This document shows, piece after piece, positions 17,711 through 27,076 of a DNA stretch of 64,000 nt; the stretch's first letter is position 1; every line of letters starts with the position of its first letter. This DNA comes from Actinacidiphila guanduensis. GTDB taxonomy: Bacteria > Actinomycetota > Actinomycetes > Streptomycetales > Streptomycetaceae. Location of the stretch: NCBI RefSeq assembly GCF_900103985.1, contig NZ_FNIE01000006.1, positions 372,001-436,000 of the forward strand, read 5' to 3'. A program made the position numbers and the translations under genes. Under the pieces are notes generated by a model. The model saw nothing but the letters and a program-made list of their open reading frames with translations, was not told the origin of the DNA and searched no databases.

Positions 17711-19150
17711 ATGACCACCACCCGCAGCCGCTGGTTCCGGCCTCGTGCCAGGACCGGCCGGCAGGCGGCCCCCGCGGTACGTGACGAGAGCGGCCCGGCA
17801 GAGAACACCGCCGAGGACGCGGCCGCGACCGCCCCGGTCACCCCGATCGCCCCGACCCTGCTCGCCGACTGCCTGCGGGCCTGCGCCGAGCACTGCGGGA
17901 CCCTGACGGCCGCCGGCCGCGGCGGCGACCACGCCGTCCTCGCGGACGCCCTGGCCGCGCTGCCCGGCGCCGAGGAACTGGCGGAGCCCGCGGGCGCCGA
18001 CGGGGTCGAGGGAGCGGACGGAGCCGACGACCCCCTCACCCCCGAGTTGCTGGACGCCCTGCTGGACGCCGGTTCCAAGGCGCTCGCCTGCGGGCCCGAC
18101 GAGCTGCGCCTGGCCGTCCTGATCAGCGACACCGTGCTGACCCACCGCGCCGGCTCCCGGGCCGGCTGGCGGCTGCGCGGCCGGGTGCTGGAGGCGACCG
18201 GCCGTACCGCGGGCGCCGTCGACGCCTACGAGCGCTACCTGGCCCGTACCGAGCGGGACTCCTTCGGCGTCGCCGAGCGGGTGGCCGCCCTGTCGGCCGC
18301 CCTCCGCCACGAGGAGGCGCTGGCCGGGCTGCTGGAGCGCGTACCCGCCGCCACCGCGGGTACGGGCACCGGCCCCGGCAACCCGGTCGAGGCCATGGAG
18401 GCGGCCGCCGAGCGGTTCCTGACCGGGCAGTTGGCCGCCGCCGAGCGCGACGAGGGGTACGGCCCCGCGCTGCTCACCGCGGTGGCCGAGCACTACGCCG
18501 GGCAGCGCCGGGACCGGCGGCGGGCCCCGCTCGCCGACCCCACGCTCGGCGGGGTGGAGTGGCTGAGCCTGGGCGAGTTCCGCAACCTGATCACCGGCCG
18601 CTCGCTGTGCATGGTCGCCAACTCCCCCGTGCTCGAAGGAAGTTCGCTGGGCAAGGAGATCGACTCCTACGACCTGGTGGTCCGCTTCAACTCCTTCCGC
18701 ATCGAGCCCGGCGAGACCGGCGAGCGCACCGACATCCACGCCACCGGCCACCGCCACCTGCACAACTGGGACCGCCCGGTGGACACCCGGCTGATCATCT
18801 GCGGCGAGTCCGCGGACTACCGGCACGCGGTGCGACGGCTGGTGCCGGGCGCGCAGCGGCGGGTCGGGGACGACTCGGTGCGCTGGCCGGTGCGGGCGGT
18901 GGGGCGGATGCAGTCCGACGTGTGGCCGCAGGTGCCGACCACCGGCTTCAACCTGATGTGGCTGGTCGACTTCCTCGACGTCAGCCCGCGGTTCGACCTG
19001 ATCGGCTTCGACTTCTTCGCCTCCGGCGCCTGGCGGCTGCCCGAGGCGATGCGGCTGCCGGTCCCGGCCGCCGCCGACCACTCCCGCGAGAGGGCCTGGG
19101 TCATGGAACGCGCCCAGCACGTCAACGGCCCGGTGATCTCCCTCCGATGA
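17711..19150 (+). CDS. GT29 sialyltransferase-like glycosyltransferase
   Basis: A 479-residue protein. The C-terminal ~200 residues match the glycosyltransferase family 29 fold: a sialylmotif-L-like stretch MVANSPVLEGSSLGKEID followed by VVRFNSFRIE, then TDIHATGHRH and a small-motif-like TTGFNLMWLVDFLDV, with a late HVNGPVISL. GT29 enzymes transfer sialic acid or related ulosonic acids from CMP donors. The N-terminal ~270 residues are Ala/Glu/Asp-rich and helical, possibly TPR-like. No membrane segment. The stop overlaps the start of the pyruvyltransferase gene by ATGA, so the two are translated together. Streptomyces walls can contain Kdn-type teichulosonic acids, so a role in wall glycopolymers is plausible but inferred; donor and acceptor are not shown. 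Confidence 0.72.
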   Translation: MTTTRSRWFRPRARTGRQAAPAVRDESGPAENTAEDAAATAPVTPIAPTLLADCLRACAEHCGTLTAAGRGGDHAVLADALAALPGAEELAEPAGADGVEGADGADDPLTPELLDALLDAGSKALACGPDELRLAVLISDTVLTHRAGSRAGWRLRGRVLEATGRTAGAVDAYERYLARTERDSFGVAERVAALSAALRHEEALAGLLERVPAATAGTGTGPGNPVEAMEAAAERFLTGQLAAAERDEGYGPALLTAVAEHYAGQRRDRRRAPLADPTLGGVEWLSLGEFRNLITGRSLCMVANSPVLEGSSLGKEIDSYDLVVRFNSFRIEPGETGERTDIHATGHRHLHNWDRPVDTRLIICGESADYRHAVRRLVPGAQRRVGDDSVRWPVRAVGRMQSDVWPQVPTTGFNLMWLVDFLDVSPRFDLIGFDFFASGAWRLPEAMRLPVPAAADHSRERAWVMERAQHVNGPVISLR

Positions 19151-21453
19151 ACCCCGGCACCTCATTCAGCACCGGCACCGACGCCGGCCCCGCGGGCACC
19201 ACCGATCCGGCCGCGCGGGGCGGCGTGACCGGCAAGCGCCTTATCGCGTTCACCAGTTGTGTCACGGCGGACCGGCTGCCCGCCTTCCTCGGCCTGTTGC
19301 GCAGTCTCGCGCTCACCAACCCGGGCGTGTGCGAGGACTACGTCGTGCTCCACGACGGCAGCCTGCCCGCCGACGCGGCCGACCGTATCCACGCGGTGCA
19401 CCCCCGGGCGCGGTTGCGCGCGATCGACACCGAACGGCTGGGCGGATGGGCCGCGTTGGCCACCGCCGGCTCCAACACGGCGGGCAGCGGGACCGCCGAC
19501 CCGTTCGCGTACGCCCTCCTGGAGGCCTTCCGGATACGGGAGTTCGGCACCCTGGTCGTCCTCGACCCGGAACTGACCGCCCGCGGCGGCATCGAGCCGC
19601 TGCTGCGGCTGCGCGACGGGCTGGCCGCGGCCCCGCTGGACGGCGAAGGCCCCGACGGGCAGCGGCGGTTGGACGCCCGCGTGCTCGTGGTGCAGGCCGA
19701 GTACCTGACCGACGGCTTCTGCGCCCGCCTCGAAGCGGTGGCCCGCAGCGGCGCCCACGACCGGGCCCGCGGCGCCGCCGGCGTACTGGAGGCGGCACTC
19801 GGCGGCGACTTCGTACCGCTGCAAGGCCCCGCGGACGGCGGCCCGTTCGCCCCCGCGGCGGCAGGCACGGACCCTGCCGACGAGCCGTCCGAGGCCGAAT
19901 TCCACGCCGCTTTCCTGGCGTTGAGCGCCGCCGCCCACCACGATCTGCTCGTGCACTACGGCACCGCGCATGTCGCCCGCACCCGCGACCTGCAGACCGC
20001 CCGCCGGGTGGCCACCGCCCGGATAGACGCGGGCGAGTACCAGGAGGCCGTGGACCTGCTGCGCTCGGTGGACATCCCGCTGGACGAGGCGTGGCCGCAC
20101 GAGGTCTACGGGCACGCGCTGATGAGCATCTCCCGCTACGAGGAGGCCCGCGCGCACCTGCTGCTGTCCACCGCGGTGCCCAACCGCGCGGCCACCGCCT
20201 TCGCCCGCCTCGCCCACATCGCCTGGGTGACCAACGACGACGAGGCCGCGGCCGCCTACGCCCGGGCCGGTCTGTCCGCCGACCCCTCGCACGGGCCCAG
20301 CCGGCAGATGGTCGAACGCGCCACCTTGGACCTGCCCGGCACCGCGGGCGGCGTGGTGGTCAAGGAGGGCCCGGCGCACAAGCAGTTCGCGCACGTCGCC
20401 TTCTACATGCCGCGCCAGGGCAACGCCGGCGACAAGCTGCTGCCGGAGTCGGTGCGGCTCGCCTTCGACCGGGAGATCGGGCCGCGCCGCTGGCACTCCG
20501 TCCACGCGCACCGGCTCTTCGACGAGGCCGCGCTGGAGCGGGTCAACGCCCGCCGGGCGGTGGTGATCGGCGGCGGCGGCCTGTTCATCCCCGACACCGC
20601 GCCGAACGGCAACAGCGCGTGGCAGTGGAACGTCACCGATGAGGTGCTGGAGCGCATCGACGTCCCCGTGGTGGTCTACGCGGTGGGCTTCAACGCCTTC
20701 GACGGCCAGTCGTACCGGCAGGAGCGGTTCGCCACGGCGGTGCGCAAACTGGTGGAGAAGTCCGCGTTCTTCGGGCTGCGCAACCACGGCTCCATCGCGC
20801 AGGTGCGGCGGCTGCTGCCGCGGGGCCTGCACGGCAAGGTGCGCTTCCAGCCCTGCCCGACCACCGTCACCCGGCAGTTGGTCGCCGGCTGGAAGGACGC
20901 GCCGGAGCGCGAGGACACGGTGCTGCTCAACGCCGCCTACGACCGGGCGGGGCTGCGTTTCGGCCACGACTACGGCCACTTCCTCGACCAGCTCGCCCGA
21001 GCCGTGCGCGCGATCGGGCGGCACGCCGAGGTGCGCTGCGCCGCCCACGCGCTGGACGACGAGCGGATCGCCTTCGACCTGCGCCGCGAGCACGGCATCT
21101 CGCTGCCGGTGATCCCGATGTACGACCACGACTGCGACACGATCCGCGCCGCCTACGCCCGCACGAAGCTGGTCATCGGCATGCGCGGCCACGCCGGGAT
21201 GATCCCCTTCGGCTGCGGCACCCCGATCATCAGCCTGATCTCGCACCCGAAGATGGCGTACTTCCTCGCCGACATCGACCGCCCGGAGTGGGGCGTCTCG
21301 GTCCACGACCGCGACTTGGCCGCCGTCCTCACCGAGAAGGCCCTGGCGGTCCTCACCGACCACCGGGCCGCGGTGGCCGACGTCCTGGGCCGCCAGGAAG
21401 AGCTCTGGCGCATCACCCGCGCCAACGCCGAGGAGATCACCGCCCTGCTCTGA
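19147..21453 (+). CDS. Multidomain polysaccharide pyruvyl transferase family protein
   Basis: A 768-residue cytoplasmic protein in three parts. Residues ~25-270 look like a GT-A/GT8-type nucleotide-sugar domain (RLIAFTSCVTADRLPAF, then TLVVLDPELT). Residues ~285-390 are TPR-like helices (GEYQEAVDLLRSVDIP, YEEARAHLLLSTAVP). Residues ~400-760 match the polysaccharide pyruvyl transferase domain, with GNAGDKLLPESVRLAF, AVVIGGGGLFIPD and a late VIGMRGHAGMIPFGCGTPII. Such enzymes add pyruvyl ketals or related groups to glycans. The ATG at 19147 overlaps the GT29 stop, so this is a two-gene unit; together they could build or cap a surface polymer. The fusion of a glycosyltransferase-like head with a pyruvyltransferase is the unusual point. 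Acceptor unknown. Confidence 0.75.
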   Translation: MNPGTSFSTGTDAGPAGTTDPAARGGVTGKRLIAFTSCVTADRLPAFLGLLRSLALTNPGVCEDYVVLHDGSLPADAADRIHAVHPRARLRAIDTERLGGWAALATAGSNTAGSGTADPFAYALLEAFRIREFGTLVVLDPELTARGGIEPLLRLRDGLAAAPLDGEGPDGQRRLDARVLVVQAEYLTDGFCARLEAVARSGAHDRARGAAGVLEAALGGDFVPLQGPADGGPFAPAAAGTDPADEPSEAEFHAAFLALSAAAHHDLLVHYGTAHVARTRDLQTARRVATARIDAGEYQEAVDLLRSVDIPLDEAWPHEVYGHALMSISRYEEARAHLLLSTAVPNRAATAFARLAHIAWVTNDDEAAAAYARAGLSADPSHGPSRQMVERATLDLPGTAGGVVVKEGPAHKQFAHVAFYMPRQGNAGDKLLPESVRLAFDREIGPRRWHSVHAHRLFDEAALERVNARRAVVIGGGGLFIPDTAPNGNSAWQWNVTDEVLERIDVPVVVYAVGFNAFDGQSYRQERFATAVRKLVEKSAFFGLRNHGSIAQVRRLLPRGLHGKVRFQPCPTTVTRQLVAGWKDAPEREDTVLLNAAYDRAGLRFGHDYGHFLDQLARAVRAIGRHAEVRCAAHALDDERIAFDLRREHGISLPVIPMYDHDCDTIRAAYARTKLVIGMRGHAGMIPFGCGTPIISLISHPKMAYFLADIDRPEWGVSVHDRDLAAVLTEKALAVLTDHRAAVADVLGRQEELWRITRANAEEITALL

Positions 21454-21649
21454 CCCCACCCGCCCGCGCGACCCCCACCGGGACGGCCACCACGGCCGTC
21501 CCGGCCGTCACCGGGGCCGCCGCCACCTGACGCCGTCCCACGTCGTCTGCCGCCGTCCACAGCCGTCGTCACGACGATCGCCACCGCCACGGCCCCGCCC
21601 GCGCCTCGCGGCGACGGGCTCGCACCGATCGAGAACCCTGGGGGGAACC

Positions 21650-22456
21650 ATGGGCGCTTTCGCGCCGAGAACCGCTGCCGCGCTCTGCCTGACCGTCCTT
21701 GCCGCCACCGTCGCCGGGTGCGGCGGCGACGACCACGGCGGAGGAGCCGCCGCCAAGTCCGCCGGCACGTCCGCCGCGGCGAGCACCGCGCCCGCCACCG
21801 GCCCGACCCGGCTGCTCAGCCAGCAGGAGCTGGAGAAGGCCGCGGCCGGGCGGGCGGAGCTGCCGGGCTGGACCTTCATGACCATCGTCGGCCACACGGC
21901 CGACGGTGACGGCAACACGCCCGCCCTGGCGGACGTCCGCCGGTTCCCCGCGGTGAAGCCGGCGGCGTGCCAGCCGCTCAGCCGGATGACCACGAGCGGC
22001 ATGAGCAACTACCAGGTGCACGCCCTGACGGAGGTCGTCGCCGACCGGGACAGCGACGACGACTCCGTCCCGGGGACCAATGTGCAGCTCACCGCCTACG
22101 AGCCGCATGACGCGCTCAAGGTGCTGCCCGAGCTGCGGGCCGCCCTGGCGTCGTGCACCTCCTTCGCCGGGGAGACCGACACCGATCACTACACGGCGCC
22201 GCACGTCGTGCCGTCGAAGCGGATCGGTGACGACTCCGTGGTGTACGACCTGACCACCGTCCTGGAGGACGACCCCTCGGTGGACGCCATCACGGGCGAC
22301 GCCCCGAGTGGGACGGCGCGGGTGCCCTACACGTGCGAGGTGGTGCGGGTGGGCTCGGTGATCGCCGTCTACTGGGTGCAGGCCGCCGTGGGGCAGCGCG
22401 CGCGGATCCCCCAGGAGGTGGTGGCGGCGCAGACCGCCAAGCTCCGTACGGCCTGA
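21650..22456 (+). CDS. Secreted lipoprotein, possible PknH-sensor-like domain
   Basis: A 268-residue predicted lipoprotein. A signal peptide of about 23 residues ends in the lipobox TVAGC (Cys 24), followed by a Gly/Ala/Ser/Thr-rich linker to about residue 55. The folded part (~60-265) has two spaced cysteine pairs (ACQPL/SCTSF and YTCEV) and blocks such as VYDLTTVLEDD and VGSVIAVYWVQAA, which resemble the extracellular sensor domains seen in actinobacterial PknH-like and related lipoproteins. Function unknown; attachment to the outer face of the membrane is the safe inference. GGGGGAACC precedes the ATG. It follows the glycan gene pair after 196 bp and could be independent. Confidence 0.72.
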   Translation: MGAFAPRTAAALCLTVLAATVAGCGGDDHGGGAAAKSAGTSAAASTAPATGPTRLLSQQELEKAAAGRAELPGWTFMTIVGHTADGDGNTPALADVRRFPAVKPAACQPLSRMTTSGMSNYQVHALTEVVADRDSDDDSVPGTNVQLTAYEPHDALKVLPELRAALASCTSFAGETDTDHYTAPHVVPSKRIGDDSVVYDLTTVLEDDPSVDAITGDAPSGTARVPYTCEVVRVGSVIAVYWVQAAVGQRARIPQEVVAAQTAKLRTA

Positions 22457-22475
22457 GCCCGTTCCCCGGACGCGT

Positions 22476-22525
22476 GCGGTCCCGCCCCGGAGGAACCGCG
22501 CCCTTCACGCGCGGGGCGGGGCCGC
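22476..22525 (+). terminator. Hairpin after lipoprotein gene
   Basis: GCGGTCCCGCCCC pairs with GGGGCGGGGCCGC 24 bases on, with one G-T type mismatch, directly downstream of the lipoprotein stop. Fits a terminator. Confidence 0.5.
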
Positions 22526-22622
22526 ACGCCCCGGGAGGACCCTTCGGGGGGAGCGCACGGTGGTGGGGTGGGCGGGGGGAACGTAGCGTCGGGGTGGGAA
22601 TCCCGGGTGGAAGGACAACCGC

Positions 22623-24023
22623 ATGCCCCTGCACAAAGGCTCCGGCACCTCGCGCGAGGTGTCCGTCAACCCGTTCTACGGGGCCGCCGACCCGGTCGGC
22701 GGGATGGAGGCGGCGCCGCCCAAGCACCGGCTCCCGGACGGGCCGATCGCACCGACGGCCGCCTACCAGATCGTCCACGACGAGCTGATGCTCGACGGGA
22801 ACGCGCGGCTGAACCTGGCGACCTTCGTCACCACGTGGATGGAGCCCCAGGCGTCCGTCCTCATGGCCGAATGCACCGACAAGAACATGATCGACAAGGA
22901 CGAGTACCCGCGCACCGCCGAGCTGGAGCGGCGCTGCGTGGCCATGCTCGCCGACCTGTGGAACGCGCCCGACCCCGCCGCCGCGGTCGGCTGCTCCACC
23001 ACCGGCTCCTCCGAGGCGTGCATGCTCGCCGGCATGGCCCTCAAGCGCCGCTGGATGCGCCGCACCTCCGGCTATCCGGCCACCGCCCGGCCGAACCTGG
23101 TGATGGGCGCGAACGTGCAGGTGTGCTGGGAGAAGTTCTGCACGTTCTGGGAGGTCGAACCGCGGCTGGCCCCGATGACCGGCGACCGGCTGCACCTGGA
23201 CGCCGAGGCCGCGCTCGCCCTGTGCGACGAGAACACCATCGGCGTCGTGGCGATCCTCGGCTCCACCTTCGACGGCTCCTACGAGCCCGTCGCCGAGATC
23301 TGCGCCGCGCTGGACGACTACGAGCAGCGCACCGGCGTCCACATCCCCGTCCACGTCGACGCGGCCTCCGGCGGCATGATCGCCCCCTTCCTCGACCCGG
23401 ACCTGGTCTGGGACTTCCGGCTGCCGCGGGTGGCCTCCATCAACACCTCGGGCCACAAGTACGGCCTAGTCTACCCCGGCGTCGGCTGGGCGCTGTGGCG
23501 CGACGCCGAGGCGCTGCCGGAGGAGCTGGTCTTCCGGGTGAACTACCTCGGCGGCGACATGCCCACCTTCGCGCTGAACTTCTCCCGGCCGGGCGCGCAG
23601 GTCGTCGCGCAGTACTACACGTTCCTGCGGCTGGGCCGCGACGGCTACCGCGCCGTCCAGCAGACCAGCCGGGACGTGGCCACCACGCTCGCCGGGCGGT
23701 TCGCCGACCTGCCGGACTTCCGGCTGATCACCTCGGGCGACCAGCTGCCGGTCTTCGCGGTCACCACCACGCCGGATGTGACGTCCTTCGACGTCTTCGA
23801 CGTCTCGCGGCGGCTGCGCGAGCACGGCTGGCTGGTCCCGGCCTACACCTACCCGGCGAACCGGCAGGACCTCGCGGTGCTGCGGGTCGTCTGCCGCAAC
23901 GGCTTCTCGCAGGACCTCGCCGACCTGTTCACCGACGACCTGAGCCGGCTGCTGCCCGAACTGCGCCGCCAGCCGCACCCGCTCAACCGCCCCGAATCGG
24001 TGGCCACCGCCTTCCACCACTGA
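22623..24023 (+). CDS. gadB: Glutamate decarboxylase
   Basis: PLP-dependent enzyme converting glutamate to GABA and CO2, consuming a proton. The 466-residue product is a full-length GadB-type protein: N-terminal SVNPFYG, TTGSSEACMLAGMALK (PLP phosphate loop), HVDAASGGMIAPF, and the PLP lysine in NTSGHKYGLVYPGVGW (Lys 279), ending in HTTAF-like ESVATAFHH. In Streptomyces, Gad feeds GABA metabolism and acid or nitrogen balance. No antiporter (GadC) is in the window. The start at 22623 is preceded by GGAAGGACAACC. A dodecin gene follows after 86 bp. Confidence 0.93.
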   Translation: MPLHKGSGTSREVSVNPFYGAADPVGGMEAAPPKHRLPDGPIAPTAAYQIVHDELMLDGNARLNLATFVTTWMEPQASVLMAECTDKNMIDKDEYPRTAELERRCVAMLADLWNAPDPAAAVGCSTTGSSEACMLAGMALKRRWMRRTSGYPATARPNLVMGANVQVCWEKFCTFWEVEPRLAPMTGDRLHLDAEAALALCDENTIGVVAILGSTFDGSYEPVAEICAALDDYEQRTGVHIPVHVDAASGGMIAPFLDPDLVWDFRLPRVASINTSGHKYGLVYPGVGWALWRDAEALPEELVFRVNYLGGDMPTFALNFSRPGAQVVAQYYTFLRLGRDGYRAVQQTSRDVATTLAGRFADLPDFRLITSGDQLPVFAVTTTPDVTSFDVFDVSRRLREHGWLVPAYTYPANRQDLAVLRVVCRNGFSQDLADLFTDDLSRLLPELRRQPHPLNRPESVATAFHH

Positions 24024-24109
24024 GCCTTCCGCCACCGAGCCTTCTACCACCGGGGCTCCCGACCGTACGAACCCGCCACCACCCGCCGTCCGCAGGAGAG
24101 GAACGAGCC

Positions 24110-24343
24110 ATGACCGAGCACACCTACCGCGTCACCGAGATCGTCGGCACCTCCACCGAGGGCATCGACGCCGCCGTGCGCAACGGCATCCGCCGGGCCG
24201 CGCAGACCCTGCGGGAGCTGGACTGGTTCGAGGTGACCCAGGTCCGCGGCCACATCGTGGACGGTGAGATCGAGCACTACCAGGTCGGCCTGAAGGTCGG
24301 CTTCCGCCTCGAAGACGCGGCGCCCACCCCGCAGGCGCGGTAA
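24110..24343 (+). CDS. Dodecin family flavin-binding protein
   Basis: A 77-residue protein that matches dodecin over its full length: YRVTEIVGTSTEGIDAAVRN, then the conserved aromatic position LDWFEVTQVRG, IVDGEIEHYQVGLKVGFRLE. Dodecins form hollow dodecamers that store or buffer flavins (and CoA in some bacteria) in the cytoplasm. AGGAGAGGAACGAGCC precedes the ATG, a strong ribosome-binding site. Downstream of gadB on the same strand; any functional link is not apparent. Confidence 0.92.
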   Translation: MTEHTYRVTEIVGTSTEGIDAAVRNGIRRAAQTLRELDWFEVTQVRGHIVDGEIEHYQVGLKVGFRLEDAAPTPQAR

Positions 24344-24638
24344 GCGCCGCAGGCGCGGTACGGCGGGCCGGCCGGGGCAGGTTCCGTTCCCCCAGCGGGA
24401 GCGGGACTGCTCCGTCCGGGGGCGTTTGCCCGGACGGCGGCGGCCCGTATGGCTCACGTTCGGTCGCAGAATCCGACGATCCGTCAAATCCTCTTGTCAT
24501 GAGGGCGGGTTTTCCGCCCGGTCCCGCGCTGCTGCCCGCGGGCCCGGGCGGGGCCCGCCGCCACGACGCCCCGGGAGCCGCCATGAGCCGCCACGCCACG
24601 CCCCCCGCCCCTCCGGAGCGCCCCGGGAGCCCGCGGTG

Positions 24639-25700
24639 ATGCCCGAGGTGCTCTCTCCCACGCTGGACCAGCTGCGCCGCTGCACCATCGCGGTGGACAT
24701 CGGCGCCGCCCGCACCCGGGTCTACCTGCGCGGCAGCGGCCTCGTCGTGGACGAGCCGAGCGTGGCCGCGGTGGACGTGCGCACCGGCGCGCTGATCGCG
24801 GTGGGCAAGCGGGCCGAGACGATGGCCGGCCGCACGCCCGACCACATCCGGGTGGCCCGCCCGGTGGCCGGTGGCGCCGTGGTGGACGTCGAGATGGCCC
24901 AGCGGATGATGCGCAACGTCCTGGGCGACAAGCTCGGCCGGCGCTGGAACCGGATGTCGCTGCTGCGCGGCTCAGCGGTGCTGCGGGCGGCGGTGTGCAT
25001 GCCGCACGGCAGCGCGCCGATCGCCCGGCGGGCGGCGGTGGAGACGATGTACGGGCTCGGCGCCCGCCGGGTGGAGATGGTGGACACCCTCATCTCGGCG
25101 GCGGTGGGCTGCGGCCTGCCCGTGGAGCACCCCGAGGCCACCATGATCGTGGTCTGCGGGGCGGGCACCACGCAGGTCGCGGTGCTCTCGCTCGGCTCGA
25201 TCGTGGCCGCCGAGAGCGTGCCGGTGGGCGGCGACGCGATCGACCGGGCGGTGGTGGAGCACCTGCGCAGCCGGCACGAGCTGATGCTGCCGAGCCAGTC
25301 GGTACGGCGGCTGCACCAGGTGCTCAGCGGGCCCGGCTCGCACGCCACCACCACGACGGAGGTCTACGGGCGGGACGTCGCCAGCGGCCTGGCCCGCGCG
25401 GTGACGCTGCGGACCGCGGACGTGCGCGACGCGATGCGGACGCCGCTGACCTCGGTGGTGGACGCGATGACCTCCGTGCTGCGGCAGTGCGCGCCCGACC
25501 TGGTCGCCGACCTGGCCGACCGCGGCATCATGCTGGCCGGCGGCAGCGCGCACATGCCCGGCCTGGACACGATGCTCCGCGAGGCCACCGACATGCCCGT
25601 CCACATCGCCCCCAACCCCGACACGGTCGCCGTCCGCGGCCTGGGCGCGATGATCGAGGGCCGCGTCCGCCCCATCGCCCTCTCCCCCCTGGGCATCTGA
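24639..25700 (+). CDS. MreB/Mbl-like actin family protein
   Basis: A 353-residue actin-fold ATPase. The phosphate-1 motif is TIAVDIGAARTRVYL (residues ~13-27), the connect-1/phosphate-2 region TMIVVCGAGTTQVAVLSLG and VPVGGDAIDRAVVEH are clear, and the adenosine motif is IMLAGGSAHMPGLD. It is shorter and less conserved at the N-terminus than main MreB and looks like the divergent Mbl or SCO6166-type paralogues that help spore-wall synthesis in Streptomyces. GTG directly before the ATG could also start it. No mreC, mreD or rod genes are adjacent, which supports a paralogue rather than the canonical mre locus. Confidence 0.8.
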   Translation: MPEVLSPTLDQLRRCTIAVDIGAARTRVYLRGSGLVVDEPSVAAVDVRTGALIAVGKRAETMAGRTPDHIRVARPVAGGAVVDVEMAQRMMRNVLGDKLGRRWNRMSLLRGSAVLRAAVCMPHGSAPIARRAAVETMYGLGARRVEMVDTLISAAVGCGLPVEHPEATMIVVCGAGTTQVAVLSLGSIVAAESVPVGGDAIDRAVVEHLRSRHELMLPSQSVRRLHQVLSGPGSHATTTTEVYGRDVASGLARAVTLRTADVRDAMRTPLTSVVDAMTSVLRQCAPDLVADLADRGIMLAGGSAHMPGLDTMLREATDMPVHIAPNPDTVAVRGLGAMIEGRVRPIALSPLGI

Positions 25701-26146
25701 CCCACCCCCGCCATGCCCGCGCGAGGGCGCTCTCCGCTGCCGTCCGGGCGGGGCCGAGCCGACGGACACCCGCGGGGGCAGGTCCCGCGTCCGCGCCCGG
25801 CGTACCGGCGAACGCCCGCGCCGGATGCCATGCCCGGCCGGGCGTGCCACGAAAGCCGGACGGTGCCCGCGAGGGCAGGACAGCCAGGCACAGCGCTCCC
25901 GCCGCCAGCGGTATCGGCCGAGCGCGGGGCCCCTGCCGACTACACGCCCAAGGCCGAGGCGGCCAGTGGCCAGCCGAGGGGAGCAGGCAGTTCCCTCAGC
26001 CGGGCCGGCACTCGCCGGACGGCACCCGGCCGGGACGGGATGTGCCTGGGGTGACCCGGGCGGGCCCGTAGGCCACGCGGGCGCGGGAGGGCACCCGGCG
26101 CCCCGCCGGAAGCCCCGGGTGCGGGGTCCGGTGGGGCGTTCTGCGG
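25701..26146. other. Intergenic region between convergent genes
   Basis: 446 bp between the actin gene and the convergent M56 peptidase gene. Very GC-rich, with short repeated CCGGGCGGG- and GCCCGCGAGGG-like words; no gene and no strong hairpin was recognised. Confidence 0.4.
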
Positions 26147-27076
26147 TCAGCGGACCGTTTGGGCGAGTTCGATGGCGCCATGGAGGTCGTAGGCCGCGTG
26201 GAGGGCCGAGGCGGCGGACAGGGCCAGGGCCGCGGCCAGTGCGGCGGCCAGGAGGCGCGGGGGGCGCGGCAGGCGCGCGGGCGCCGGGGGGTGGAGGAGG
26301 GCGGCGACCCGGCGCGGTACGGGGCCGGCCGTGGCGGAGAGCGCGGCGAGCGGACGGCCCGCGGAGCGCCCCGCGAGGGCCGCGCGGCCGATCGCCCGGG
26401 CGGCCAGCCGCCGGTCGCCGACGGCCCAAGCCGCGCTCTCGTCGGCCCACCGCTCCAGCGCGTAGGACAGTGGTGCCCGCAGCAGCCACAGTGCGGGGTG
26501 GCAGGCGCAGGCCAGCGCGAGCGCGCCGAGGAAGACGTGGTGCCGCCCGGCCAGGTGGGCCCGTTCGTGCGCGAGCAGCGCCTCCCGCTCGGCCGGGTCG
26601 AGCGCCCGCAGCATGCCCGCGGTCACCACGATCCGCCCGGGGCGCCCCGGGCGGCCGGGCAGCGCGTAGGCGTCGGGCGCGGAGTCGTCCAGGACGGTGA
26701 GGTCGCCGGCCACGGTGCCGGCCGCGTCCGCGGTGCGCCGGGCCCGCTCGGCGAGCAGCACATGCGCGCGGCCCGCCCGTACCAGTGCCGCGGCCACCGC
26801 GGCGAGCAGCACGGCGGCCCCGCAGGCGGCGGGCACGGTGACCTCGTCGGCGGCCACCGGCAGCACGAGGTGGCCCAGCGCGGCCACCGGCCGCAGCCGC
26901 AGCGCCCCGGCCCCGGCGAGCAGCCCGAGCGCGGCGGTGCTGCACACCGCGAGCACCACGGCCGTGCCCGCCAGCAGCCAGGCGGCCGCCCGCGGGGCCA
27001 GCGCCTCGGCGAGCCGCCGGGCCGCGGGGACGGCCGGCAGCGGCAGCAGCAGCGGCACCCACACGGCGTAGATCAC
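26147..27076 (-). CDS. M56 (BlaR1/MecR1-type) membrane metallopeptidase
   Basis: A 309-residue membrane protein with several hydrophobic segments (first at residues ~3-20) and a cytoplasmic-type zinc peptidase motif HERAH in EALLAHERAHLAGRHHVF near residue 190; a last hydrophobic segment lies near the C-terminus. M56 proteases paired with BlaI cleave or inactivate the repressor after a wall or antibiotic signal. There is no beta-lactam sensor domain, so the signal is not clear. It starts at a GTG at 27076 that overlaps the BlaI stop by GTGA: a translationally coupled pair. Open reading frames that extend upstream of this GTG are antisense or out-of-frame artefacts. Confidence 0.85.
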   Translation of the reverse strand: MIYAVWVPLLLPLPAVPAARRLAEALAPRAAAWLLAGTAVVLAVCSTAALGLLAGAGALRLRPVAALGHLVLPVAADEVTVPAACGAAVLLAAVAAALVRAGRAHVLLAERARRTADAAGTVAGDLTVLDDSAPDAYALPGRPGRPGRIVVTAGMLRALDPAEREALLAHERAHLAGRHHVFLGALALACACHPALWLLRAPLSYALERWADESAAWAVGDRRLAARAIGRAALAGRSAGRPLAALSATAGPVPRRVAALLHPPAPARLPRPPRLLAAALAAALALSAASALHAAYDLHGAIELAQTVR

